Of a stretch of 64,000 bases of DNA, positions 30,975-39,192 are shown one piece after another. The position numbers and the translations under genes were made by a program. Each line of letters starts with the position of its first letter. Position 1 is the stretch's first letter. Location: the NCBI GenBank assembly GCA_019054805.1, contig JAHQIY010000043.1, forward strand, positions 1 to 64,000, written 5' to 3'. Below the pieces are notes generated by a model that ran no database searches, was not told the origin of the DNA, and worked only from the letters and a program-made list of their open reading frames with translations. The stretch comes from Brachionus manjavacas. Taxonomy: Eukaryota > Rotifera > Eurotatoria > Ploima > Brachionidae.

Positions 30975-30987
30975 GTTATAACATAAC
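30975..30987 (+). promoter_or_regulatory. Zur-box-like palindrome upstream of rpmE2
   Basis: GTTATAACATAAC has inverted GTTAT/ATAAC half sites like the gammaproteobacterial Zur box (GTTATANTATAAC core). It overlaps a possible -10 region and lies 19 bp before the rpmE2 start. Zur repression of C-minus L31/L36 paralogues is well established in several bacteria. Confidence 0.75.
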
Positions 30988-31006
30988 AGTTTCTATTGAG
31001 GTAATT

Positions 31007-31267
31007 ATGCAACCCAACATTCACCCTGAATACCGAACCGTGGTTTTCCATGACACAAGCATTGATGAGTACTTCCTTATCGGTTCAACATTGCAAACTG
31101 ACCGCACTATTGAGTGGAAAGATGGCAAAACCTACCCGTACTTTACGATTGAAGTCTCTTCTAAATCACACCCTTTCTACACAGGTAAGCAGCGTGTCAT
31201 TCATCAGGAAGGTCGTGTCGCTAACTTTAAGCGTCGATTTGGTCAATTTTCTAAAGGGGACAAGTAA
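31007..31267 (+). CDS. rpmE2: Type B 50S ribosomal protein L31 (zinc-independent)
   Basis: The 86-residue protein is the L31 paralogue without zinc-binding cysteines (none present). It begins [10 protein letters not shown] and has [13 protein letters not shown] followed by [11 protein letters not shown], all typical of type B. Under zinc shortage it replaces the zinc-containing L31 on the ribosome and frees zinc. TGAGG precedes the ATG. The stop TAA is directly followed by the rpmJ2 ATG. Confidence 0.96.
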   Translation: MQPNIHPEYRTVVFHDTSIDEYFLIGSTLQTDRTIEWKDGKTYPYFTIEVSSKSHPFYTGKQRVIHQEGRVANFKRRFGQFSKGDK

Positions 31268-31393
31268 ATGAAGGTCGTAAAATCTCTTAAGAGTGCTAAA
31301 AATCGCCATCCTGATTGTCAAATCGTCAAAAGAAGAGGGCGTTTGTACGTTATCTGCAAAACCAATCCAAGATTTAAAGCGGTGCAAAAGTAG
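31268..31393 (+). CDS. rpmJ2: Type B 50S ribosomal protein L36 (zinc-independent)
   Basis: This 41-residue gene is short but clear: [20 protein letters not shown] continuing through [21 protein letters not shown]. It has only two Cys and lacks the four-ligand zinc ribbon of standard L36. The start ATG abuts the rpmE2 stop, and AAGGGGA before it is a good ribosome site. The pair forms a small zinc-responsive operon (ykgM-ykgO type). Confidence 0.93.
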   Translation: MKVVKSLKSAKNRHPDCQIVKRRGRLYVICKTNPRFKAVQK

Positions 31394-31452
31394 CCTCCAA
31401 TCTCAATAGGATAAAGCTCTCATTTTTGACTATCCCAGTTTGAGGCTTTTCC
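31392..31452 (+). terminator. Imperfect terminator after rpmJ2
   Basis: AGCCTC (31392-31397) pairs with GAGGCT (31442-31447), with GGATA/TATCC inside, followed by TTTT and C residues. Confidence 0.5.
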
Positions 31453-31781
31453 CCCTCTCTTAAACCACCAGAGTGCTTGGTTATAGATAAGCGTAATTTA
31501 TGCCTCTCTTTGGTGGTTGAGTTTCCTCCTTATACCAATCAACGACTTAAAGGCCATTAAATAAACAGAATGAATGTATTTATATAAATTATAATTCTGT
31601 TATTTGGTTTTGTTTTGGTGATATTTGCTAATTATTTGTGTAAAAAGCGTTAAATAATATGATTTGTTACATACTTTGTAACATTTTGCATTTCTAATTG
31701 AGTATTTTGTCGAGTACCCTGCGCTGGCATTTGGAACATTTTTGTCACATTTGCGCAGGAATAACTACAAGGAGGGAACAG
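31453..31781. promoter_or_regulatory. AT-rich region upstream of the AbgT-family gene
   Basis: No gene is evident. It contains three inverted repeats: AACCACCA/TGGTGGTT (31463-31518), AACAGAAT/ATTCTGTT (31564-31601), and the compact dyad TGTTACATACTTTGTAACA (31665-31683), which has perfect 7-bp arms and looks like an operator. GGAGGG at 31771-31776 is the ribosome site of the next gene. Confidence 0.5.
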
Positions 31782-33368
31782 ATGAGTTCATCTGCTTCAA
31801 TTAAACAAAATTCACCTAAGAAACCGCTATTTACGCGTTTCTTAGACGCTGTTGAATATTTGGGGAACCTATTACCCCATCCTATCACTCTATTCGCCAT
31901 CTTCTGTTTAGCTATCTTAGTGCTATCTGGTATTGCAGGTTACTTTGAAGTATCTGTTATGGACCCGCGCCCTGAAGGTGCGAAAGGTCGTGCAGCAGAC
32001 GGCATGATCCACGTTATCAGCCTTTTAAATGCTGATGGTTTGGAGCTAATCGTTACTAACCTAGTGAAAAACTTTGTTGGTTTTGCACCGCTAGGTACTG
32101 TGCTAGTTGCTATGCTAGGTGTCGCTATCGCTGAACACTCTGGTCTATTATCAGCAGCAATGCGCGGTATGGTAATGGGCGCATCTAAGCGCATGGTTAC
32201 TGTAACGGTTGTATTCGCAGGTATCATTTCTAATACGGCATCTGAGCTAGGTTACGTGGTACTTATCCCGCTAGCTGCAATGCTATTCCACTCTTTAGGT
32301 CGTCACCCTCTAGCTGGTCTTGCTGCGGCATTCGCTGGTGTTTCTGGTGGCTACTCTGCAAACCTGCTAATCGGTACTGTTGACCCACTGCTATCTGGTA
32401 TTACAGAAACTGCAGCGCAAATGATTGACCCAACCTACACAGTTGGACCTGAAGTTAACTGGTACTTCATGTTTGTGTCGACTTTCTTTATTGCAATCAC
32501 TGGTGCTTTTGTTACTGAAAAAATCGTTGAGCCTAAGCTAGGCAAATACAATGATGAAGAAGCGTCAGAAGACCTATCTCAAGATAAAATGGGTGGTCTA
32601 ACTGCTGTAGAGAAAAAAGGTCTTAAGCTTGCAGGTCTTGCGGTATTAGTTGTTTCAGCGCTTCTTGCTTGGACAGTCGTTCCAGCAGACGGCATCCTTC
32701 GCTCTGACGCAGGTACCATTGCTGGTTCACCATTCCTGAAGAGTATCGTAGCCTTTATCTTTGTATTCTTTGCTGTACCTGGCTTTGTTTACGGTAAAGT
32801 TGTTGGCACGATGAAGACAGATCGCGATGTTATCGATGCAATGTCTAAGTCTATGTCTTCAATGGGCATGTACATTGTACTGGTATTCTTCGCAGCTCAA
32901 TTTGTGGCATTCTTCAAGTGGACTAACTTTGGTCAAGTCTTCGCTGTTGCAGGTGCAAGTTTCCTTCAAGAGATTGGCCTAACTGGCCCAATGCTGTTCT
33001 TCGCCTTCATTCTTATGTGTGGCTTCATCAACCTAATGATCGGTTCAGCATCTGCACAATGGGCAGTAACAGCACCAATCTTTGTTCCTATGTTGATGCT
33101 GGTTGGCTACGCGCCAGAAACTATTCAGGCGGCTTACCGTATCGGTGATTCTACTACTAACATCATCACGCCTATGATGAGCTACTTCGGTCTTATCCTT
33201 GCTGTAGCAACGCGATACATGAAGAACCTAGGTATCGGTACGCTGATTGCGACCATGCTACCTTACTCAATCGTGTTTATCGTGGGTTGGAGTTTGCTGT
33301 TCTACGTTTGGGTGTTTATCTTGGGTCTACCTGTAGGTCCTGGTGCGGCGACGTACTACACGCCTTAA
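31782..33368 (+). CDS. AbgT-family transporter
   Basis: The 528-residue inner-membrane protein has many hydrophobic helices and the AbgT/MtrF family features: an N-terminal FLDAVEYLGNLLPHPITLFAIF helix, LVTNLVKNFVGFAPLG, a hairpin near ASELGYVVLIPLAAMLFHSLGRHPLAG, and IGSASAQWAVTAPIFVPM. Relatives take up p-aminobenzoyl-glutamate or export sulfonamides; which applies here is not known. The ATG at 31782 has GGAGGG 5 bp upstream; the 28-codon extension to 31698 has no such signal. No abgA/abgB hydrolase lies nearby. Confidence 0.9.
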   Translation: MSSSASIKQNSPKKPLFTRFLDAVEYLGNLLPHPITLFAIFCLAILVLSGIAGYFEVSVMDPRPEGAKGRAADGMIHVISLLNADGLELIVTNLVKNFVGFAPLGTVLVAMLGVAIAEHSGLLSAAMRGMVMGASKRMVTVTVVFAGIISNTASELGYVVLIPLAAMLFHSLGRHPLAGLAAAFAGVSGGYSANLLIGTVDPLLSGITETAAQMIDPTYTVGPEVNWYFMFVSTFFIAITGAFVTEKIVEPKLGKYNDEEASEDLSQDKMGGLTAVEKKGLKLAGLAVLVVSALLAWTVVPADGILRSDAGTIAGSPFLKSIVAFIFVFFAVPGFVYGKVVGTMKTDRDVIDAMSKSMSSMGMYIVLVFFAAQFVAFFKWTNFGQVFAVAGASFLQEIGLTGPMLFFAFILMCGFINLMIGSASAQWAVTAPIFVPMLMLVGYAPETIQAAYRIGDSTTNIITPMMSYFGLILAVATRYMKNLGIGTLIATMLPYSIVFIVGWSLLFYVWVFILGLPVGPGAATYYTP

Positions 33369-33394
33369 TCACACGTACGTTATTGAACGATTTA

Positions 33395-33421
33395 GCCGGA
33401 GCTTATTGCTCCGGCTTTTTT
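33395..33421 (+). terminator. Rho-independent terminator after the AbgT-family gene
   Basis: GCCGGAGC and GCTCCGGC form a perfect 8-bp stem with TTATT loop and a T-run. The IS left end begins 8 bp further on. Confidence 0.92.
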
Positions 33422-33429
33422 GTACCTAT

Positions 33430-34820
33430 TGTCCCGTCCTGAAATGTGTTTACACATTGAGGACGAATTATGACTACTTCAAACAGACCCTACATTAAGC
33501 GCACTCAGCGCGATTACACGCTAGGCTTTAAATTACAGGTCGTTGCCGCTGTTGAAAGAGGCGATATGACTTATAAACAGGCCCAAGCTATCTATGGTAT
33601 CCAAGGCCGTTCAACAGTGTTCCTAACTTGGCTCAGAAAGTTTAACTGGTCAGATGGACTGGACGCGAAATCCAAGAGAGAACAGCCATGCATAAAACCA
33701 CCAAGACAAAGAGAGTCCCCCTTTTTCACAGATGAAATAAAACGCCTTTGAGAAAGAACTCGAAGACGAGCGCCTGAAGAACTTATTTTACATGTCAAGG
33801 TGATAGATATTCTTGATTGGCAGAGCACGGGACTGGCACTCAGAAAAAAGTTTTATATAGACAAGTTGGGCCAAGGAAGCGTTCAAAAAGAGAAAAGCGT
33901 AAGTTTAAGTCGGCTATTGTCGACTGTTGGGATTCTCTAGGCAAAGTGTTTATCAACGTGAAAAACGGGAGACTGCACGTCAGGTTGGAGCTTGAGCCTG
34001 TTCGACAAATGGTGCTTGAACTTAGGCGCTACATGCCTCGTTTAGGAAATACAAGGAAAATCTGTACTTTTTACTTAAGCCGAAGTTCATGGCCTGCAAG
34101 CGTATTAAGCTTCTGGTCGAGACGCATTCTTCGACTACCTAAGAGAGCAAGAGTTGCCATTACTCGTTCAGCCCTAAGCGTAGCTATACAAAGACAAACC
34201 AACAGTAAACATTGGATGAAGAGAAGCAATCCTAATCGACTTCTGAAGGACTTTGTCCCTTGTCGGCCTGAGCAGGTACTGGTCAAAGTGACATTACTTA
34301 TGTTCAGTCTCGTGAGGGGAACCCACACTATCTGTCGCAGTAGTCACAGATGCCTTTAGTAGAAAAATAATGGGATACGAGCTTCATGTCAACGAGATGA
34401 AAACGACGGACGATAGTAAAGGCGCTGGCAGACATGGCGATAAGGTGACACGCCACAATACCACAGTCCATGCATCCATCATTCTGATCGTGGGCTTCAG
34501 TAACTGCTCAGGTCTTCCTATCAAGAGCGCCTAAAGGACCGACAACATGGTGGCTTCAATGACGATTGATGGATACGACTGGTTACCAAAACGCATTAGC
34601 GGAGAGGATAAATGGCATACTTAAACAAGAGTTCTTACTGGAAACTTGCCAAAATATAACTGGAGTTAAGAGAAACTAATTAGTGAATCCGTAGCTATCT
34701 ACAACGGTATAAGGCCACACCTCAGCCTGGGAATGAAGACACCAAATGAGGTACATGAAAAAAGCCAACAGCTAATGCTGTTGGCTTAAGAAAACTGTCA
34801 ACGTATTTTAGGACGAGACA
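33430..34820. mobile_element. Degenerate IS3-family insertion sequence
   Basis: The 1391-bp element is bounded by 25-bp imperfect inverted repeats (33430-33454 and 34796-34820, 20 of 25 positions match, both starting TGTC and sharing CGTCCT). A 3-bp direct repeat TAT flanks it (33427-33429 and 34821-34823). It holds one IS3-type transposase locus with many frameshifts. It inserted just downstream of the AbgT terminator, so it broke no recognisable gene. Confidence 0.88.
33470..34789 (+). pseudogene. IS3-family transposase (orfA/orfB), inactivated
   Basis: The first 93 codons (33470-33751) read as an OrfA helix-turn-helix domain: DYTLGFKLQVVAAVERGDMTYKQA and a FLTWLRKF segment. The frame is then lost at the stop at 33749. 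OrfA-like residues (ELEDERLKNLFYM) continue in another frame. OrfB fragments follow in all three frames: a MVLELRRYMPRLG stretch, RPEQVLV, a HLS-type NGIRPHLSLGMKTPNEVHEKS end terminating at 34789. Several frameshifts and stops mean no functional transposase can be made. Confidence 0.88.
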
Positions 34821-34906
34821 TATAGATTTTCCGAACAGTCTGAGGAGTTGACAAGTGATAGTGGTGAACTTTACTTATCGGTAGAGTGCTATGCCTTGGA
34901 GGTAAA

Positions 34907-34969
34907 ATGATTCAACAAACTCAGCTCTTTCCAATCCAGAGCTTTCTTCAGGCTCATATAATTCCGTAA
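34907..34969 (+). CDS. Possible 20-residue leader ORF
   Basis: An ATG 4 bp after GGAGG (34898-34902) opens a 20-codon frame beginning MIQQTQLFPIQ and ending at TAA 34969. That is 15 bp before the GTG of the following solute-binding gene, which has no good ribosome site of its own. It may act by translational coupling. It could also be chance; no homologue is recognised. Confidence 0.35.
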   Translation: MIQQTQLFPIQSFLQAHIIP

Positions 34970-34984
34970 TCCAAGCCCACTAAC

Positions 34985-35767
34985 GTGAGTAAGTATTGGG
35001 TTTTGTCACTATTGGTTTGGTTGTGCTCTTTCCCTATAGCGAGTTCAACCACAGTGCAGTTAGTCACGCTTGACTATCCGCCCTATATCGTCCATCGCGA
35101 AGGGGAGTTATCTGGTGTGGCCGTCGAGCTTGTTGAGGCCGTGTTTGATGAACTCGATGTCCAGATATCAATAGAAGTTTTACCTTGGGCACGAGCCTTG
35201 AGTAATGTTCAGTTTGGTCGTGCCGACGCTATCTTTACCGCATTTAAAAATCCAACACGTGAAAAGTTTGCCGATTACTCTAATGAGATTTTGTTTACGC
35301 AGAATATCAGCCTAGTAGTAAAAAGAAGCAGTAAAATAAGTAGCTACGACTTTTTATCCCGTGATGTTTCGGCGGTCGCTATCTGCGCTGTCAATCGGGT
35401 TAGTTATGGTAAACAGATGGATGCCTTATTGGCAGGTGGACGTTTTAGATTAGTCTTTTGGCGCAATCGAACCGAAGATTGCGCTCGCTTGGTCAGGACG
35501 GGGCGTGCTGATGTGTGGGTCAATAATGATTTTGGTGCGCGAAGCATTCTAGCCAGTGAACAAATGGAAGAAGCGCTGGAAATACTCTCGCCGCCAATTG
35601 AGGCCACACCAAGTTACATCGCGTTTTCTAAGCTGAAAGAGCATCAGTGGTTAAGAGATCAGTTTGACCAAGTGCTAAGAGAAATGAAGGACGATGGACG
35701 TTATGAAGCCATCATTGATGACTATTTCGAGCGGCTAAGAGCTGCGCCGCCAAAAGAAAAGGGCTGA
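34985..35767 (+). CDS. Periplasmic solute-binding protein, family 3 type (orphan)
   Basis: The 260-residue protein has a signal peptide (residues 1-20, ending PIASS) and a family-3 solute-binding fold: LVTLDYPPYIV, GVAVELVEAVFDEL, LPWARALSNVQFGRADAIF and GRADVWVNND. Such proteins usually bind amino acids or related compounds. No permease or ATPase gene for it lies beside it; metNIQ downstream is convergent and has its own binding protein. Start is GTG at 34985 with a weak ribosome site. The gene is just downstream of the dead IS. Confidence 0.85.
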   Translation: MSKYWVLSLLVWLCSFPIASSTTVQLVTLDYPPYIVHREGELSGVAVELVEAVFDELDVQISIEVLPWARALSNVQFGRADAIFTAFKNPTREKFADYSNEILFTQNISLVVKRSSKISSYDFLSRDVSAVAICAVNRVSYGKQMDALLAGGRFRLVFWRNRTEDCARLVRTGRADVWVNNDFGARSILASEQMEEALEILSPPIEATPSYIAFSKLKEHQWLRDQFDQVLREMKDDGRYEAIIDDYFERLRAAPPKEKG

Positions 35768-35783
35768 CATCACGTCAACCCTT
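35759..35783. terminator. Convergent hairpin between the solute-binding gene and metQ
   Basis: AAGGG-CT-GAC and GTC-AA-CCCTT form an interrupted stem spanning the stop codon of the plus-strand gene. It can serve both directions. Confidence 0.5.
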
Positions 35784-35810
35784 GATAGCTTATGTTAGCA
35801 AAGTAAGTGA

Positions 35811-36620
35811 TTACCAACCTTTAACTACGCCACCTTGGAAGATATCAGAAGCCGCTGTGTAAACTTCTTCAGTCTGGTATGACTTAACAAAGTTTTGTAC
35901 GTTTTCCGCTTGTGCGTTGTCTTCACGCGATACGATTAGGTTTACGTATGGAGACTCTTTGTCTTCAACAAATACACCGTCTTTTTGTGGTGTTAGGTTG
36001 ATAGAGCTTGCGTAAGTTGTGTTGATAACAGAAAGCGCAACGTCATCTAGAGAGCGTGGTAGCTGTGCTGCGTCTAGCTCTACGATAGTAATGTTTTTCG
36101 GGTTTTCAACGATGTCGCGCACTGTTGCTAGCAGGCCAACGTTTTCACGCAGTTTCAGCAGTCCTTGTTGCTCAAGTAGAATCAGTGAACGACCTAGGTT
36201 TGTAGGATCGTTAGGTACAGCGATACGAGCACCTTCTTGAATTTCATCTACCGCTTTCACTTGCTTAGAGTAACCTGCGATTGGGTAAACAAAAGTGTTA
36301 CCCGCGATAGTCAGTTTGTAACCTCGATCGGCAACTTGCTGATCTAGGTATGGCTTGTGTTGGAATGCGTTGATGTCGATTGAACCATCATCTAGTGCCG
36401 CGTTTGGTGTCACGTAATCAGTAAAGGTAACCAGCTCTACATCTAGGCCGTATTTTTCTTTAGCGACTGTAGCTGCAACTTCAGCAACTTGTGCTTCTGC
36501 ACCAGCCATAACACCAACTTTGATCTTGCTAGTATCTGCTTCTTTTTCACCGCAACCTGCTAGTACTAATGCTGATGCAGCAGCTGCGATAGTTAATAGA
36601 CCTTTAAGACTGAATTTCAT
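35811..36620 (-). CDS. metQ: Methionine ABC transporter substrate-binding lipoprotein MetQ
   Basis: MetQ binds D- and L-methionine in the periplasm for MetNI. The ATG at 36620 has AAGGAG 6 bp upstream and gives 269 residues. The lipobox is VLAGC (Cys near residue 22). Family blocks include KIKVGVMAGAEAQV, VTFTDYVTPNAALDDGSIDINAFQHKPYLD and AVPNDPTNLGRSL. It is the last gene of the metNIQ operon. Confidence 0.96.
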   Translation of the reverse strand: MKFSLKGLLTIAAAASALVLAGCGEKEADTSKIKVGVMAGAEAQVAEVAATVAKEKYGLDVELVTFTDYVTPNAALDDGSIDINAFQHKPYLDQQVADRGYKLTIAGNTFVYPIAGYSKQVKAVDEIQEGARIAVPNDPTNLGRSLILLEQQGLLKLRENVGLLATVRDIVENPKNITIVELDAAQLPRSLDDVALSVINTTYASSINLTPQKDGVFVEDKESPYVNLIVSREDNAQAENVQNFVKSYQTEEVYTAASDIFQGGVVKGW

Positions 36621-36667
36621 CACTATCTCCTTATAAATTAAATCTGTGAGTATTCTTTATTGTATTC

Positions 36668-37345
36668 TTAGCGGTGATCGACACGACGGACAATCGCATC
36701 ACCAATGGATTGAATGATTTGAACTAGCACGATAAGCATTACCACAGTCACGGCCATAATGACCACGTCATAGCGGTGGAAGCCGTATCGAATGGCGACG
36801 TCACCTAGACCGCCTCCACCAACCGTTCCTGCCATTGCTGAGTAGCTGACAAGCGTGACGAGTGTAATGGTTACCGAGTTAACGATAGTAGGCATTGCTT
36901 CAGGAAGCAGTACCTTAGAAATAATTTGAATCGGAGTTGCGCCCATCGATTGTGCTGCTTCAACTAATCCCGTTGGGACTTCAAGCAGAGCGCCTTCGAT
37001 AAGACGAGCAACAAATGGGATCGCACCGATTGTAAGAGGCACGATGGCTGCTGTTGTACCGATAAATGTACCGACTAATAGTTTGGTAACTGGAATAATG
37101 GCGACCATCAGTACTAGGAAAGGAACGGAACGACCCACGTTAACAATAGCGCCGAGTACACTGTTAAGTTTCGTGTTCTCAAGTAACCCACCTTTCTTGG
37201 TGATATGCAGAATGACACCGAGTGGAATACCGACGGCGAAGCCAACAATGCCGGCCACAGCAACCATGTAAATGGTATCCCAAGTCGCGCCAATAAGTAG
37301 ATTGCTGTTTAAGCTCAGCCACTGTGAAATTTCATTAAAGGACAT
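36668..37345 (-). CDS. metI: Methionine ABC transporter permease MetI
   Basis: MetI is the inner-membrane channel subunit. The 225 residues have about five helices. The cytoplasmic EAA coupling loop reads [23 protein letters not shown] and contacts MetN. Its ATG lies 11 bp inside the end of metN, and metQ follows after 47 bp. Confidence 0.96.
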   Translation of the reverse strand: MSFNEISQWLSLNSNLLIGATWDTIYMVAVAGIVGFAVGIPLGVILHITKKGGLLENTKLNSVLGAIVNVGRSVPFLVLMVAIIPVTKLLVGTFIGTTAAIVPLTIGAIPFVARLIEGALLEVPTGLVEAAQSMGATPIQIISKVLLPEAMPTIVNSVTITLVTLVSYSAMAGTVGGGGLGDVAIRYGFHRYDVVIMAVTVVMLIVLVQIIQSIGDAIVRRVDHR

Positions 37346-38369
37346 AGCCTAGCACCTCTACTTTTACCTTGTGCTCACGCAGGAACTCAATCGCTGCATT
37401 GTCATCTTGTTCATTACCAAATAGTTCCGCGACCATCATGCCGAATTTCACACCACCGGCGTAATCGAGGTCAGAGCTGAGAATGCTGACATCAATGTTG
37501 AATTTACGGGCAATTTGCGTCATTAAAGGGGCATCGACCGTTGCGCCTGTGAACTCTAGACGAACCAATGGGTAACTGCCATCAACACGTGTTGCTTGCA
37601 AGCGAACTTGATAATCTTCTGGAATCGACAAGTCGAGTGTAGAACGAATGAATTGATGCGCCAGTTCTGTCTTAGGGTGAGCGAAAATTTCACCGACAGT
37701 CCCTTTTTCGACTAGCTCGCCACCACCAATGATAGCCACTTCGTGACAGATGCTTTTTACAACGTCCATTTCGTGAGTAATCAAAAGCATAGTGATGTTC
37801 AGTTTGCGGTTGATCTCTTTTAGCAGCTCTAGAATCGACTGAGTGGTTGCTGGATCCAATGCGCTAGTCGCTTCATCACACAGCAGAACCTTTGGATCAG
37901 ACGCAAGAGCACGTGCGATCGCGACACGCTGCTTTTGACCACCACTTAGGTTTGAAGGGTAGCTTTCATGCTTATCTTCAAGGCCGACCAGTTTCAGCAG
38001 CTCAGTCACTTTAGTGGTGATGTGTGCTTTATCTTTGCCTGCCAACTCAAGTGGTAGAGCAACGTTGTCAAAAACCGTACGCGATGACAGTAGGTTGAAA
38101 TGTTGGAAGATCATGCCGATGTTACGGCGAGCTTCACTAAGCTGAGATTTACTCAGTGTGGTCAGGTCTACACCATCAACCACAATTGAGCCTGTTGTTG
38201 GCGCTTCTAACATGTTTACGCAACGAATAAGCGTACTTTTCCCTGCTCCCGATGAGCCAATAACACCAAAGATGGTTCCTTGTGGAATATGAAGGTTAAT
38301 CTCCTTTAAGGCATGTATTTCCTTACTGCCTTGGTAGAACACCTTATTTACTTGATTAATTTCAATCAT
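37335..38369 (-). CDS. metN: Methionine ABC transporter ATP-binding protein MetN
   Basis: MetN powers methionine import. The 344-residue ATPase has Walker [10 protein letters not shown] at 38-46, the LSGGQ signature near residue 140, Walker [14 protein letters not shown], and a C-terminal NIL domain (about 265-344) that binds methionine and inhibits transport when the cell is replete. Three tandem MetJ boxes lie upstream (38477-38500), so methionine repression through MetJ-SAM is expected. Confidence 0.97.
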   Translation of the reverse strand: MIEINQVNKVFYQGSKEIHALKEINLHIPQGTIFGVIGSSGAGKSTLIRCVNMLEAPTTGSIVVDGVDLTTLSKSQLSEARRNIGMIFQHFNLLSSRTVFDNVALPLELAGKDKAHITTKVTELLKLVGLEDKHESYPSNLSGGQKQRVAIARALASDPKVLLCDEATSALDPATTQSILELLKEINRKLNITMLLITHEMDVVKSICHEVAIIGGGELVEKGTVGEIFAHPKTELAHQFIRSTLDLSIPEDYQVRLQATRVDGSYPLVRLEFTGATVDAPLMTQIARKFNIDVSILSSDLDYAGGVKFGMMVAELFGNEQDDNAAIEFLREHKVKVEVLGYVL

Positions 38370-38476
38370 CGAGAGACCCGCTATCAGATTAGATGAAGAG
38401 CAGCAGATAATGTTGAGCTACATCTCATTTAGTAGATGATGCTATGGTCTCACGTGTTTTCTGTCAATAGATATTT

Positions 38477-38500
38477 TTACGTCTAGACGTCTAAACGTAT
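38477..38500 (-). promoter_or_regulatory. Three tandem MetJ boxes upstream of metN
   Basis: The 8-bp units TTACGTCT, AGACGTCT and AAACGTAT lie head to tail at 38477-38484, 38485-38492 and 38493-38500. The middle unit equals the MetJ consensus AGACGTCT, and the neighbours match at 6 and 5 positions. MetJ binds such arrays cooperatively. The array is 108 bp from the metN start and 92 bp from gmhB. Confidence 0.85.
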
Positions 38501-38591
38501 TTTTTGCTCAATTGATTGGTAATTAGATAGTGATGAAAGAAATAAAGCGTGCAATAATTCTTATAAAGCACAGTACATAGAGAAGCATATT

Positions 38592-39143
38592 TTGGCAAAA
38601 CCAGCAGTCTTTTTAGACCGAGATGGCGTGATTAACATCGATCACGGCTATGTTCACGATGAGCATGATTTTGAGTTTGTTGATGGTGTATTTGAAGCGA
38701 CCAAGAAATTGAAAGAAATGGGCTATCAATTGGTCTTAGTAACAAACCAGTCGGGTATTGCTCGTGGTAAATTTAGTGAAGATCGCTTCCTATCTTTGAC
38801 TCAATGGATGGACTGGAATTTTGTCGACAATGGCGTTGAGTTTGATGGTATCTATTACTGTCCGCATCACGCTGAACATGGTCACGGTAAATATAAGCAA
38901 GATTGTGATTGCCGTAAGCCAAAACCTGGGATGTTTATCTCAGCACGTGACTTCTTGAAGATTGATATGGCGAATTCTGTCATGGTCGGTGACAAAGCTG
39001 AAGACATGATGGCAGCTGAAGCAGCCGGTGTTGGCACTAGAATTCTGGTTCGTACTGGTAAGCCAGTCACAGAAAAAGGAGAAGCTATTGCGTCTGTGGT
39101 ACTAGACAGCATTAAAGAAGTCCCAGCGTATTTAGCGAAATAA
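38592..39143 (+). CDS. gmhB: D-glycero-beta-D-manno-heptose 1,7-bisphosphate 7-phosphatase
   Basis: GmhB removes the 7-phosphate in ADP-heptose synthesis for LPS. The 183-residue HAD phosphatase has the motif FLDRDGVIN with Asp9 and Asp11, [10 protein letters not shown], and the zinc-binding insert around CPHHAEHG and CDCRKPKPG, then [16 protein letters not shown]. The start is TTG, since [12 protein letters not shown] aligns with family N-termini and no other start fits. It is divergent from metN as in E. coli. Confidence 0.95.
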   Translation: MAKPAVFLDRDGVINIDHGYVHDEHDFEFVDGVFEATKKLKEMGYQLVLVTNQSGIARGKFSEDRFLSLTQWMDWNFVDNGVEFDGIYYCPHHAEHGHGKYKQDCDCRKPKPGMFISARDFLKIDMANSVMVGDKAEDMMAAEAAGVGTRILVRTGKPVTEKGEAIASVVLDSIKEVPAYLAK

Positions 39144-39150
39144 ACTGAAG

Positions 39151-39180
39151 AAAGGCTGCCATGGGCGGCCTTTGTCTTGT
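39151..39180 (+). terminator. Hairpin after gmhB
   Basis: AAAGGCTGCC and GGCGGCCTTT form a stem with one mismatch and a broken T-rich tail. Probably a terminator. Confidence 0.65.
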
Positions 39181-39192
39181 TTGGAGGGAATC

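Noticed and set aside
31534..31545. Third copy of the ATACCAA inverted-repeat element
   Set aside because: Only about 9 bases of one end (ATACCAATC) are present and no partner end was found nearby.
38370..38591. SAM-type riboswitch before metN
   Set aside because: No riboswitch-like fold or terminator/antiterminator was seen; the MetJ boxes explain control.
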